From: Bacteroidaceae bacterium
GTDB lineage: Bacteria > Bacteroidota > Bacteroidia > Bacteroidales > Bacteroidaceae
DNA length: 50,304 nt
Reading direction: 5' to 3'
NCBI GenBank assembly: GCA_017960985.1
Contig: JAGCYD010000079.1
Span: 1-50,304, forward strand
Below are positions 8,544-17,762 of the stretch, one piece after another. The notes under the pieces were generated by a model. It was not told the origin of the DNA. It worked only from the letters and a program-made list of their open reading frames with translations, and ran no database searches. Position 1 is the first letter of the stretch, and each line of letters starts with the position of its first letter. The translations under genes were made by a program, and so were the position numbers.

Positions 8544-9074
8544 TTATTTCGTAATCCGCTTAAAGAGTTCCCAAATAACGATGCCAGCGGCTACGGAAAC
8601 ATTAAGAGAATGTTTGGTACCATATTGCGGAATCTCGAGGCAACCGTCGCACATATCGACAACTTGTTGCTGAACACCCTTCACTTCATTTCCAAATATC
8701 ACAGCAAATTGTCCATTATCCATTGTCCATTGTTCATTTAACAAGGTGCTTCCTTCACATTGTTCAATGGCAAGAACAGTATAACCTTGTTCCTTTAACC
8801 ATATTACGCAATCTTCAGTACGCTCAAAGTATTTCCAATCCACACTATCCTCAGCACCCAATGCCGTTTTGTGAATTTCAGGATGAGGCGGACGAGCGGT
8901 AATACCACACAAACAAACGAGTGAAACACGGAAAGCATCAGAAGTACGAAACACTGAACCTACATTATATAATGAACGAACATGGTCGAGTACCACAACA
9001 AGTGGAAATTTATTACTTTCTTTATATTGCTCTACCGACAAACGGTTCATTTCTATAACATTCAGCTTTCTCAT
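8544..9074 (-). CDS. SpoU/TrmH-family RNA 2'-O-methyltransferase
   Basis: 176 residues from ATG 9074; the frame is open upstream but the promoter -7 box lies there. It is an AdoMet-dependent methylase of the SPOUT fold. Motif 1 is NVGSVFRTSDAF (37-48), motif 2 FGNEVKGV (127-134) and motif 3 SLNVSVAAGIVIW near the end, with the knot-forming residues present. A tRNA or 23S rRNA ribose is the likely target, not resolvable here. Oddly, residues 113-122 (NEQWTMDNGQ), just before motif 2, are encoded by four tandem 7-bp DNA repeats, apparently filling a length-variable surface loop. Confidence 0.88.
   Translation of the reverse strand: MRKLNVIEMNRLSVEQYKESNKFPLVVVLDHVRSLYNVGSVFRTSDAFRVSLVCLCGITARPPHPEIHKTALGAEDSVDWKYFERTEDCVIWLKEQGYTVLAIEQCEGSTLLNEQWTMDNGQFAVIFGNEVKGVQQQVVDMCDGCLEIPQYGTKHSLNVSVAAGIVIWELFKRITK
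8710..8737. repeat. Four tandem 7-bp repeats inside the methyltransferase gene
   Basis: Plus strand reads TGTCCAT, TATCCAT, TGTCCAT, TGTTCAT (8710-8716, 8717-8723, 8724-8730, 8731-8737). On the coding strand this is ATGRAYA-like. It encodes the loop before SPOUT motif 2 without breaking the frame. Confidence 0.85.
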
Positions 9075-9109
9075 AGCAGTTGTTAACAAAGCGTGTTGAT
9101 AATTATTAG

Positions 9110-9117
9110 CAAAGTTA
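9110..9117 (-). promoter_or_regulatory. -7 box TAACTTTG for the SpoU methylase
   Basis: Minus-strand match to TAnnTTTG 36 nt before ATG 9074; no convincing -33 box. Confidence 0.5.
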
Positions 9118-9487
9118 CGAAAAAAGTAAATAAACCATAGAAAAAAACAAAGGCTTATATGCTTTATCAATAATCCCTCGTTCTTAATACAGATTATCTA
9201 CATTATTTTCAGTAGTTCTTAACCGTGAATAATGAAATAATTTTTAACTTTGCACTTATGAATATGGTGTTGATAAATTGATACCTTATTACGATATAAG
9301 TCTAATAATTAAAAGTTAATGAAAACCTGTTAATGTAAACAAGTATTATCATAAATTCCACTCTACAAACAATAACTAAATAAACAATAATTCGTGCATT
9401 TTTTTATTAACTGAATCAACAGACTATTATCACCATCATAAGGTTTCTTTTATAAAACAAATAATAAATATAAATGATAATATCGCA
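9118..9487 (+). promoter_or_regulatory. Long AT-rich leader and promoter region of nadA
   Basis: About 370 bases without a credible gene. A TAACTTTG box lies at 9245-9252, so the transcript would have a leader of about 230 nt. Within it GTTAATGAAAAC (9315-9326) and GTTAATGTAAAC (9329-9340) form a 12-bp direct repeat with a 14-bp step that could be an operator. A seven-codon frame at 9258 has nothing to support it. No known riboswitch was recognised. Confidence 0.4.
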
Positions 9488-10477
9488 ATGAAAACTGAAT
9501 GGATTGAAAAAGGCTATGTAACAGAATCTATTCCTCAAGGAATAGATATTAAATCAGAAATCCGTCGTATGGCGAAAGAAAAGAATGCCGTTATCATGGC
9601 GCATTACTACACGGAAGGTGAGATCCAGGATATCGCAGATTTTGTAGGCGATTCGTTAGCCTTGGCCCAGAAGGCTGCCCAGACAGATGCTGATATTATC
9701 GTAATGTGTGGCGTACACTTTATGGGTGAGACCAACAAGATACTTTGTCCAGACAAGATAGTACTGGTACCCGACTTGAATGCTACTTGTTCGCTGGCTG
9801 AAAGTTGCAAGGCAAAGGAATTTAATGAATTTGTAAGTTCTCATCCGGATTATACAGTTATAAGTTATGTGAATACGACTGCAGCGACAAAAGCCGTTAC
9901 GGATGTGGTTGTTACATCAAGTAATGCACGACAGATTGTAGAGTCGTTTCCAAAGGATGAAAAAATAATCTTTGCACCTGACCAGAACTTAGGTGGCTAT
10001 ATAAATAGTATTACGGGTCGTAATATGTTGCTTTGGAATGGTGCCTGTCATGTACATGAGAAATTCTCCCTTGAAAAGATTCTGAAGTTAAAAGAGGAAC
10101 ATCCTAATGCAAAGGTATTGGTACATCCAGAGTGTAAAGGACCTATTGTGCGCATTGCCGATAAGGTAGGTAGTACGGCTGCCTTACTGAAATTTTCCAT
10201 TACGGATAGTGCTACGGAATTTATCGTGGCTACGGAAAGTGGTATTCTACACGAAATGCAAAAGGCTTGTCCCGATAAGACATTCATTCCCGCACCGCCT
10301 AACGACAGTACCTGCGCTTGTAATGAATGTAACTACATGAAGTTGATAACGATGGAGAAACTTTATAACTGTCTAAAATACGAATGGCCTCAGATAGAAG
10401 TTGATCCAGATATCGCACAGAAAGCAGTACGCCCAATTCATCGTATGCTTGAAATATCGGCTCAGTTAGGTTTATAG
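9488..10477 (+). CDS. nadA: Quinolinate synthase A
   Basis: 329 residues. This Fe-S enzyme condenses iminoaspartate with dihydroxyacetone phosphate to make quinolinate in de novo NAD synthesis. The three cluster Cys are in DLNATCSLAESC, NGACHVHEKF and CNECNYMKL. Family substrate-site blocks are MAHYYTEGEIQDIADFVGDS, FMGETNKIL, PDQNLGGYI and HPEC. It has a long leader and is followed after one base by the antiporter gene. Neither nadB nor nadC is adjacent. Confidence 0.96.
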   Translation: MKTEWIEKGYVTESIPQGIDIKSEIRRMAKEKNAVIMAHYYTEGEIQDIADFVGDSLALAQKAAQTDADIIVMCGVHFMGETNKILCPDKIVLVPDLNATCSLAESCKAKEFNEFVSSHPDYTVISYVNTTAATKAVTDVVVTSSNARQIVESFPKDEKIIFAPDQNLGGYINSITGRNMLLWNGACHVHEKFSLEKILKLKEEHPNAKVLVHPECKGPIVRIADKVGSTAALLKFSITDSATEFIVATESGILHEMQKACPDKTFIPAPPNDSTCACNECNYMKLITMEKLYNCLKYEWPQIEVDPDIAQKAVRPIHRMLEISAQLGL

Positions 10478-10478
10478 T

Positions 10479-12707
10479 ATGTCCGAACTACCCCAACTCA
10501 TTAGTGACCTAGCGCTAATATTGATAGTGGCCGGTATCACTACTGTTGTATTCAAAAGATTACGACAGCCTTTGGTGTTGGGGTATATATTGGCAGGCTT
10601 TCTGGCAGGTCCTCACATGCCTTATACGCCCAGTGTTGTGGGACTCGAGAATATAGAGGTATGGAGTCAGATAGGTGTTATCTTCCTGATGTTCTCCTTA
10701 GGTTTGGAGTTTTCGTTTAAGAAAATTCTCAAGGGTGGAGCATCGCCCATCATTGCTGCTTGCCTGATTATGTCAGCTATGTGGGGTATTGGTTGTGGGG
10801 TAGGCTATTTGATGAAATGGACCACCATCAACTGTATGTTCTTAGGAGGTATGCTGGCCATGTCATCTACTACAATTATATATAAGGCTTTTGATGACTT
10901 GGGACTACTGACCCGACGATTTGCCTCGAAGGTTATGTCCGTATTGATATTAGAGGATATACTGGGTATTGTGGTGATGGTAATACTTTCTGCGGTGGCA
11001 GTAAGTAATAAGTTTCAGGGTACGGAACTGATATATTCGTTGATAAAGTTAGGTTTCTTCCTGTTGTTGTGGTTCTTGGTGGGCATGTGGGTTATACCGA
11101 CTTTCCTGCATCGGAATCGTTCGTTCATCAACAAGGAAACTTTGGTTATCGTGTCCATAGGCTTATGCTTCTTGATGGTGGTTGTTGCGGATTCGGTAGG
11201 ATACAGTACGGCTTTGGGCGCTTTTATGATGGGAAGTATTTTGGCAGAAACAGTGGAGGCAGAGCGTATAGATAGTGCTATATCCTCGATAAAAGATTTA
11301 TTTGGTGCCATCTTCTTTGTGTCTGTTGGTATGATGGTTTCTCCTCACGATTTGGTGACACATTGGTTACCTATTGTGATAATTGTGGGGGCTATATTGG
11401 GCGGTCAGGCTTTGTTCGGCACGATAGGTTATCTGTTGTCGGGCAGCAGTCGTAGTGATGCTTTGCTGAGTGGTTTTTCGATGGCACAGATAGGTGAATT
11501 TGCCTTTATAATAGCGGCATTGGGTGAAGGACTGGGTGTGACGGATGCGATGTTGATGCCTATTGTTGTTGCGGTGAGTATTATTACGACTTTCCTAACT
11601 CCCTATATGATAAAACTTGCCAATTGGTTGAGCAGTGGATTGAAGCACGAAACAATAGGCAATGAAAATCGTGTGGTGGCTGTCAAGAAACAGAACAAAA
11701 AACAGCGTGATAGTTTTCCATTGGCAGCTTTCCTTCGGAAGATATTGTTGCAAACCATAGTCTATGGAGTGCTTTGTATTGCAGTCATCTCCCTATTATT
11801 TGTCTCGTTATTGTTGATGTGCCGTTCCGTGTTCGGCCATTGGTTAGGTAATGCGGTATGCGGTATATTGGTATTGACCATCTTGGCTCCACTGATTAGA
11901 CCTATCATCATGAAGGGTAATTCCTCGCATGAGGCCTGGGTGTTGCGGAACAGGGGCAGATGGTACGCGATACTGATAAATATTACAATAGTATTGCGCT
12001 TTGTGTTTGCGGTGGTGATGGTATATTATGTACTGGATTATCTGTCGCCTTTCCATTGGTATTTCCATGTTATACTCAGTGTGGGAATAGTGCTGCTAAT
12101 CGTTCGCAGTCAGTTTATACGCAAGGTAAGCATCCGTATGGAGAGTGTCTTTTTGGAGAACTTGACGCGTAGGGAAGACTCCAGTGGACCAGCCTATGCC
12201 AGACAGTTAAAGGGACGCGACCTACATATTGCGCGTTTGACATTACCCGAAGGTTCGATGTGGGGTGGACGGACTTTGGCTCAACTGCATATTGGAGGGC
12301 GCAACGGAGTACATGTAGCCGCCATCGTCCGCGACCATAAGCGACTGAATGTACCAGGCGGTGCTTCGATGCTTTTTCCACATGACATTATCGAAGTGGT
12401 GGGCGACGACGAAAGTATAGAAAAGTTCAGTCAGAAGATGAATAGTGAGGTGGAGGAACTAAGAGCCGACGAAACAGACCCGATGCAAGTGCAGTGCATC
12501 ACCGTTGGCGAGGCAACACCTTTGGAGGGAGTGTTTGTACGCGACAGTGGCATACGCAGCAAATATCATTGTATGGTGATGGGCTTCGAAGACGAAACGG
12601 GTAATATGCGTGTGGCAGGTGCCGACCATAGGATTACGGCAGGCGACAAGATGTGGTTGGCAGGCAGTCATAGTGAACTGGCACGCCTGAAACAGATTCT
12701 TTCCTGA
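10479..12707 (+). CDS. KefB-type monovalent cation:proton antiporter (CPA2) with two RCK_C domains
   Basis: 742 residues. Residues 1 to about 390 hold some twelve membrane segments with the CPA2 block 'LGYILAGFLAGP' and the unwound-helix motif 'LEDILGIVVM'. A second hydrophobic region (about 415-550) is an addition beyond the core transporter. The cytoplasmic C-terminus carries two TrkA-C/RCK_C-like modules (about 585-650 and 670-742; 'PHDIIEVVGDD' and 'AGDKMWLAGS'). No full NAD-binding RCK_N domain was recognised. It is an inner-membrane K+ or Na+/H+ exchanger by family. The one-base spacing after nadA suggests co-transcription, though no metabolic link is obvious. Confidence 0.88.
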   Translation: MSELPQLISDLALILIVAGITTVVFKRLRQPLVLGYILAGFLAGPHMPYTPSVVGLENIEVWSQIGVIFLMFSLGLEFSFKKILKGGASPIIAACLIMSAMWGIGCGVGYLMKWTTINCMFLGGMLAMSSTTIIYKAFDDLGLLTRRFASKVMSVLILEDILGIVVMVILSAVAVSNKFQGTELIYSLIKLGFFLLLWFLVGMWVIPTFLHRNRSFINKETLVIVSIGLCFLMVVVADSVGYSTALGAFMMGSILAETVEAERIDSAISSIKDLFGAIFFVSVGMMVSPHDLVTHWLPIVIIVGAILGGQALFGTIGYLLSGSSRSDALLSGFSMAQIGEFAFIIAALGEGLGVTDAMLMPIVVAVSIITTFLTPYMIKLANWLSSGLKHETIGNENRVVAVKKQNKKQRDSFPLAAFLRKILLQTIVYGVLCIAVISLLFVSLLLMCRSVFGHWLGNAVCGILVLTILAPLIRPIIMKGNSSHEAWVLRNRGRWYAILINITIVLRFVFAVVMVYYVLDYLSPFHWYFHVILSVGIVLLIVRSQFIRKVSIRMESVFLENLTRREDSSGPAYARQLKGRDLHIARLTLPEGSMWGGRTLAQLHIGGRNGVHVAAIVRDHKRLNVPGGASMLFPHDIIEVVGDDESIEKFSQKMNSEVEELRADETDPMQVQCITVGEATPLEGVFVRDSGIRSKYHCMVMGFEDETGNMRVAGADHRITAGDKMWLAGSHSELARLKQILS

Positions 12708-12724
12708 CTTTTCCTCCCTTTGTG

Positions 12725-12848
12725 CATTACTATTCCGAACACGCACGAAATAGTATTGCATAGCCCTTCGCACTACTATTCCATCCTGACTTACAATACT
12801 ATTGCGCCTAATGTATCGTAATAGTATAAAAATGTGTGAAATACTTTC
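12725..12848. repeat. 23-bp-periodic array with AATA[C/G]TATT core
   Basis: Aligned 10-mers start at 12725, 12748, 12771, 12794, 12819 and 12839 and share A-n-T-A-[C/G]-T-A-T-T; the first four are exactly 23 bp apart, the last two are degenerate. The core is a palindrome around the central C/G, and spacer sequences differ. It fills the gap upstream of the OmpA-type gene. Confidence 0.75.
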
Positions 12849-12867
12849 CCCGTTACGCATTTATTCG

Positions 12868-12875
12868 TAAATTTG
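12868..12875 (+). promoter_or_regulatory. -7 box TAAATTTG for the OmpA-type operon
   Basis: It lies 34 nt before ATG 12910. The repeat array ends about 20 nt upstream, where a -33 element would be expected. Confidence 0.5.
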
Positions 12876-12909
12876 TCCACGAACTTTAATTTCTAAAAAG
12901 GAAAAAACC

Positions 12910-14190
12910 ATGCAAATCAAGAGAATCATTGCAGCCCTCGCATTGCTGCTAATCCTTACAGATGCTTCGGCACAAGCTTTTCTTCGCGGGCTGGGACAGT
13001 CGGCTAAATCCAGATTGAAAGATAAGGTAGAGAATAAGGTTGACCGTACTGTCGATGAGGTTGCCGACGAAATACTCGACGGAAAGAAGTCAGAAAATGA
13101 AACCAAGCAGAAACAAGTTGTTGAGGAAAAGGAAGTAGATGCCACGACAAGCGCTACTCAACAGCAGCCCAAACCTAAGAAAAAGGCTGAGGGTGAAGCC
13201 GTGAAGAGCGATTTCGTGCCTGGTACGATTGTTATCTTCGAGGACAATTTGAAAGGTGAGCAGTTAGGCGAGTTCCCCTCGAAGTGGGACTTGCTGTCGA
13301 ACAATGCTGAAGTGGCTATGATGGACGGCAAGATGGCCATTCGGTTCGAGCATGGTTCCTACACAGAGATAACTCCTCTGTTGGAGGACGGAAATAAGAA
13401 GTATCTACCCGAAGTATATACCTTGGAACTTGACTTTTTTGTGACGGGTGACGAAGACCACACATCGGCTTATCATCTATTACTGAAGCCTGATGGTGAC
13501 GCTTATGATAGTGAAATTATATTTGGTAGGGACAATATCCATTGGAACATAAAACATCCCACAAGCGAAGACCCTGTTGAAGGAAGCACAACCTTGGAGA
13601 ATATTGTAGAAAAGGAGTCTTGGAATCATTTCGCCCTTTCGTTCAACAAGCGTGCCCTGAAGGTATATGTCAATGGTCGCCGTTTTATTAATATCCCTAA
13701 TGCGAAGGCTATGGATTGGTTCTCGATAGTAACAGAGTTTTGGGAGGATCATATAGACTACATCACTAATGTGCGTTTGGCCAAGGGAGCCGTGCAACTC
13801 TACGACCGCAATGCGCAGTCGATGACTGCCGTAGAGAAGGCTATGGCCGAAACAGGCAAGTTCGTTACCAACAACATCCTTTTCGAAACAGGCAAAGCCG
13901 ACTTGAAAGCTGAGTCGATGGAAGAGATTCAGAAGGTGGCCGACTATATGAAAAAGAACCCCAGTGTTCGCTTCGAAGTGCAGGGACATACCGACAATCA
14001 GGGTTCGGACGCTATAAACGACCCCCTGTCACAGAAGCGTGCCGAAGCCATCGTGAAGGCTTTGGTAGGCATGGGAGTTGATGAGTGGAACCTGCGTGCC
14101 GTAGGAAAGGGTTCGCACGAACCTGTGGCTGACAACAAAACCGACGAAGGTCGCGCCAAGAACCGTCGTGTGGAGTTTATCAAGAAATAA
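12910..14190 (+). CDS. Exported OmpA-family protein with a lectin-like (LamG) domain
   Basis: 426 residues. A signal peptide ending DASAQA is followed by a charged, Lys/Glu/Gln-rich linker (about 25-95). A beta-rich domain at about 105-290 ('IFEDNLKGEQLGEFPSKWDL', 'WNHFALSFNKRALKVYVNGR') looks like a concanavalin/LamG fold. The C-terminus (about 315-426) is an OmpA peptidoglycan-binding domain: 'ILFETGKADL', 'FEVQGHTDNQG', 'LSQKRAEAIVKAL', 'KNRRVEFI'. It probably anchors an outer-membrane assembly to the cell wall. The next gene starts 20 nt downstream and also encodes an exported protein. There is no terminal beta-barrel. Confidence 0.85.
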   Translation: MQIKRIIAALALLLILTDASAQAFLRGLGQSAKSRLKDKVENKVDRTVDEVADEILDGKKSENETKQKQVVEEKEVDATTSATQQQPKPKKKAEGEAVKSDFVPGTIVIFEDNLKGEQLGEFPSKWDLLSNNAEVAMMDGKMAIRFEHGSYTEITPLLEDGNKKYLPEVYTLELDFFVTGDEDHTSAYHLLLKPDGDAYDSEIIFGRDNIHWNIKHPTSEDPVEGSTTLENIVEKESWNHFALSFNKRALKVYVNGRRFINIPNAKAMDWFSIVTEFWEDHIDYITNVRLAKGAVQLYDRNAQSMTAVEKAMAETGKFVTNNILFETGKADLKAESMEEIQKVADYMKKNPSVRFEVQGHTDNQGSDAINDPLSQKRAEAIVKALVGMGVDEWNLRAVGKGSHEPVADNKTDEGRAKNRRVEFIKK

Positions 14191-14210
14191 CGAATTAAAC
14201 ACATACCAAT

Positions 14211-15359
14211 ATGACAAGAAAATTCTTTTTAGCCGTAGCATGGCTGACAATGACCGTCAGCGTGTCGGCACAGACAACGGCTGAGGCCATTATGGCTCTT
14301 CTGCCCAAGTTGCCTACCGAGGCTGAGATGATACGCTACCAGAAGGAGACAAGTGCTCCACAGCATCTGAATATATCCGTGACCCAACCCGATCTGTACA
14401 ACGACTTTTACGATGCGCTGAAGGTAGCCAACGAAAAGGCGAATACCAAGATGGAAAAGGTAGGCGAATCTGTTAAAGCCAAGACCATGAATTCGAAGGC
14501 TGCTGGTACGGATTATACCGTAAGTCAGGTGCAAGGCATGAATCAGAGTCAGCAGGAAGCTATGGTACAGCAGGCGCTGGCCAAGAAACTCGGTAGCGTA
14601 GGCTTGAGCATGAGCGATTTGGCCAATCTCCAGAATGGTGAAATCAGCGAGGCACAGGCTCAGGCAATGGCCAGCAAGATGGTTTCGCAAATGACGGGCG
14701 GATTGACGATGCAGGATATTCAGGCCATGGAGAAGATGACCGACAAGCAGCGGGCAGAGTATATGCAGAAGTCAGGAAAGGGACAGGCCGTGAGTGCTAA
14801 GATAGCCAAGGACAAACCCAATCTGGACAGACAGAAGCAGCAATACGAACTCTCGCAGAAAATCCTGGATTGTGGCAAGCGTGAACTGGCTCTTCAGAAC
14901 AAGATGACCAACAAGTACACGGAAGCCACAAAGGCTGGAAAGGAACTCTATAATCGTGAATACAAGGCGAGGATAGATGCCTGTGAGGCTACGATGCAGC
15001 AAGCCATCAAAGAAGGTGCATTCTCTGAGAAATATTCAGAAGCAGACAGACCGAAGGTGATGGCTGCCGGCAAGAAATACAATGCCGCCAATGAACAGGC
15101 ATGGCAAATCATGTGCGACTTCTATGCCCGCTATATCCCCATGTGGCGCAATACTGTGCTTTCCTGTATGAATATGTGCAAGTCAGACTATCTGTCCCTA
15201 ATGAATGAGATGAAGACAGTAACGGATGACCTGTACAGCCTTACGCAGGATGCCGGCTATGCGAATGGTGATATCTATCCTCCAAGGGCAGGACTGGCCT
15301 ATCTTGAGCAGTCTGAAAAGCTTGAGGGTTATACGCGTGTATTGGAAGAGGAAGAATAA
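14211..15359 (+). CDS. Exported helical protein of unknown function
   Basis: 382 residues with a clear signal peptide (MTRKFFLAVAWLTMTVSVSAQ). The mature protein is almost entirely helical and rich in Gln, Met, Lys and Ala; residues about 100-190 (repeated QA, AQAMASKM, QMTGGLTMQDIQAMEKM) look like amphipathic coiled-coil segments. Four Cys occur in the C-terminal half, including the pair CMNMC. I do not recognise the family. It follows the OmpA-type gene by 20 nt, so the two may act together in the periplasm. Confidence 0.7.
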   Translation: MTRKFFLAVAWLTMTVSVSAQTTAEAIMALLPKLPTEAEMIRYQKETSAPQHLNISVTQPDLYNDFYDALKVANEKANTKMEKVGESVKAKTMNSKAAGTDYTVSQVQGMNQSQQEAMVQQALAKKLGSVGLSMSDLANLQNGEISEAQAQAMASKMVSQMTGGLTMQDIQAMEKMTDKQRAEYMQKSGKGQAVSAKIAKDKPNLDRQKQQYELSQKILDCGKRELALQNKMTNKYTEATKAGKELYNREYKARIDACEATMQQAIKEGAFSEKYSEADRPKVMAAGKKYNAANEQAWQIMCDFYARYIPMWRNTVLSCMNMCKSDYLSLMNEMKTVTDDLYSLTQDAGYANGDIYPPRAGLAYLEQSEKLEGYTRVLEEEE

Positions 15360-15375
15360 AGATATACCTTAAAAC

Positions 15376-15406
15376 TTGCTATTTCGCTTCGCTTGCACTA
15401 TCTTTG
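15376..15406 (+). promoter_or_regulatory. Promoter of the rsfS-ftsH-cdsA operon
   Basis: TTG (15376-15378), 20 nt, TATCTTTG (15399-15406), about 22 nt before the rsfS start. A good match to the Bacteroidota consensus. Confidence 0.75.
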
Positions 15407-15428
15407 CAGCTGATATTCCGTAATAAAT

Positions 15429-15791
15429 ATGAACAGTAACACAGAACTGCTGGTAGATAAGATAGTGAAAGGCATTCAGGAGAAGAAGGGGCGCGATATC
15501 GTCGTAGCCGACCTGACTCCTATTGAAGATACCATTTGTCAAGCATTCGTTATATGTACCGCTGGTTCCCCCACGCAGGCACAGGCCTTGGCCGACAGTA
15601 TTCAGGAGACGGCACGCAAGGAAGCCGCCGCCAAGCCTACGGCAACGGAAGGACTGCGCAACTGCCAATGGGTGGCAATGGACTACAGCGATGTCATGGT
15701 GCACATCTTTCTGCAGGAAGAGCGCGACTTCTACGACCTCGAACACCTTTGGGCTGATGCGGCACTGACAGAAATTCCTAACCTCGACTGA
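15429..15791 (+). CDS. rsfS: Ribosome silencing factor
   Basis: 120 residues, the usual length. RsfS binds uL14 on the 50S subunit and blocks subunit joining in starvation. Typical marks are 'KGRDIVVADLTPIEDTICQ' with an otherwise usual 'SDYFVI' region changed to AFVICTAGS, and the C-terminal 'VAMDYSDVMVHIFLQEERDF' and 'YDLEHLWADA'. It is the first gene of an operon with ftsH (6 nt apart) and cdsA. Confidence 0.95.
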   Translation: MNSNTELLVDKIVKGIQEKKGRDIVVADLTPIEDTICQAFVICTAGSPTQAQALADSIQETARKEAAAKPTATEGLRNCQWVAMDYSDVMVHIFLQEERDFYDLEHLWADAALTEIPNLD

Positions 15792-15797
15792 TTCCCT

Positions 15798-17762
15798 ATG
15801 AGTAATAAAAAGAAGAAAATGCCGAGGTTCAACCTCAGTTGGTTCTACTTGATAGTAGCCATCGTTTTGGGTTACCTCTTTCTGACCAGCGACGATACCC
15901 TTCGTGGCGGGGCAATGTCTAAGAACGCTACTTATTCGCAGTTCCGCGAATATGTTGAGCAGGGATACGCCTCGCGCATTATCGTGAACAAGGACGACGG
16001 ACAACTTTATATGTATGTCAAGCCTGAACACATACGCGACATCTTCAAGACCGCATCTAATAACAAAAGCGGAAACGACCCGTATGTCATCGTCAAATAT
16101 GGTTCCATTGACAAGGTAGAGGAATTTGTGAATTCACAGCAGGACGAAGGTAACTTTGCAGGCGAACTCACTTACAAGGAGAATGACAGCACGCTCTTCC
16201 ATATCCTTTATCAGTTCGGACCTTTCCTACTACTTATCTTCTTCTGGGTCTTCATCATGCGTCGCATGGGTGGAGGAGCCTCGAGCGGTGGAGGCATGAA
16301 TATCTTCAATGTAGGTAAGAGTCGTGCCCAAATGGTGGAAAAAGATGAGATCACCAAGGTTACCTTTGCCGATGTGGCCGGACAGGCTGGAGCCAAGCAG
16401 GAAGTAAGGGAAATCGTGGAGTTCTTGAAGAATCCTAAGAAGTTTACAGACTTAGGCGGTAAGATACCCAAGGGTGCTTTGCTCGTAGGTCCTCCCGGAA
16501 CGGGAAAGACCTTACTGGCTAAGGCTGTGGCAGGCGAGGCCGATGTGCCGTTCTTCACGATGTCAGGAAGCGACTTTGTGGAAATGTTCGTCGGTGTGGG
16601 TGCCAGTCGTGTGCGCGACCTCTTCCGTCGGGCAAAGGAGAAGAGTCCCTGTATTATTTTCATTGACGAGATTGATGCCGTTGGTCGTGCCCGTAGTCGG
16701 AATGCAATGATGGGCGGTAATGATGAGCGCGAGAGCACCCTTAACCAACTCCTGACCGAAATGGATGGTTTTGGTACGAATAGTGGCGTTATCATTCTGG
16801 CAGCCACAAACCGTGCCGACATACTCGATAAGGCGCTGTTGCGTGCAGGGCGTTTTGACCGGCAGATTCATGTGGACCTGCCCGATGTGAATGAGCGTAA
16901 GGCCATCTTTAAGGTACATCTTCGTCCACTCAAGATTGATAAGTCGCTTGACATTGATTATCTGGCACGCCAGACTCCAGGATTCAGCGGAGCAGACATT
17001 GCCAATGTCTGCAACGAAGCTGCCCTGATAGCCGCCCGCAACAATAAAACCAGTGTAACCAAGGAAGATTTCCTGGCTGCCGTGGATCGTATTATTGGTG
17101 GTTTGGAGAAGAAGACAAAGGTGCTGACCGACGAGGAGAAGCGCACCATAGCCCTGCACGAGGCTGGACATGCAACTATCAGTTGGCATCTTCAGTATGC
17201 CAATCCACTCGTGAAGGTAACGATTGTGCCCCGTGGCCGTGCATTGGGTGCTGCGTGGTATCTGCCTGAGGAGCGTCAGATAACTACCCGCGAACAGATG
17301 CTCGACGAACTCTGTGCCTTGTTGGGTGGTCGTGCTGCAGAGGAACTGTTTACAGGACATATTTCAAGTGGTGCGATGAACGACTTGGAGCGCGTTACCA
17401 AACAGGTGTATGCCATGATAGCGTATATGGGTATGAGCGAGAAACTGCCAAACCTGTGCTATTATAATAATGAGGATTACCAGTTCGCAAAGCCTTATAG
17501 TGAGCAGACGGCCCAACTTATTGACAAGGAGGCACAGCGTATCATCGCGGAACAATACGAGCGCGCAAAGACATTACTTCTGGAGAAAAAGGACGGACAC
17601 GCCCAGTTGGCCCAGTTGCTTGTGGAGCGAGAAGTGATATTTGCCGAGGATGTAGAACAAATCTTTGGTAAGCGTCCTTGGGTAAGCCGTGCCGACGAAT
17701 TGCTGACCGAACAACCTGAAGAGGAATCAACCGAAGAACACCATGAGCCCGAAAACAACTAA
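15798..17762 (+). CDS. ftsH: ATP-dependent zinc metalloprotease FtsH
   Basis: 654 residues. A membrane-anchored AAA+ protease degrading damaged or regulatory membrane and cytosolic proteins. Two membrane segments (about 14-30 and 138-155) flank the periplasmic part. The P-loop GPPGTGKT is at 231-238, Walker B IIFIDEID at about 286-293, the second region of homology near [10 protein letters not shown], and the zinc site HEAGH at 454-458. The C-terminus is acidic. Its last 20 nt overlap the start of cdsA, implying coupled translation of two membrane-homeostasis genes. Confidence 0.97.
   Translation: MSNKKKKMPRFNLSWFYLIVAIVLGYLFLTSDDTLRGGAMSKNATYSQFREYVEQGYASRIIVNKDDGQLYMYVKPEHIRDIFKTASNNKSGNDPYVIVKYGSIDKVEEFVNSQQDEGNFAGELTYKENDSTLFHILYQFGPFLLLIFFWVFIMRRMGGGASSGGGMNIFNVGKSRAQMVEKDEITKVTFADVAGQAGAKQEVREIVEFLKNPKKFTDLGGKIPKGALLVGPPGTGKTLLAKAVAGEADVPFFTMSGSDFVEMFVGVGASRVRDLFRRAKEKSPCIIFIDEIDAVGRARSRNAMMGGNDERESTLNQLLTEMDGFGTNSGVIILAATNRADILDKALLRAGRFDRQIHVDLPDVNERKAIFKVHLRPLKIDKSLDIDYLARQTPGFSGADIANVCNEAALIAARNNKTSVTKEDFLAAVDRIIGGLEKKTKVLTDEEKRTIALHEAGHATISWHLQYANPLVKVTIVPRGRALGAAWYLPEERQITTREQMLDELCALLGGRAAEELFTGHISSGAMNDLERVTKQVYAMIAYMGMSEKLPNLCYYNNEDYQFAKPYSEQTAQLIDKEAQRIIAEQYERAKTLLLEKKDGHAQLAQLLVEREVIFAEDVEQIFGKRPWVSRADELLTEQPEEESTEEHHEPENN

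Noticed and set aside
9258-9281. Seven-codon leader peptide ahead of nadA
   Set aside because: No ribosome site, no run of regulatory codons and no attenuator hairpin were seen; too short to support.
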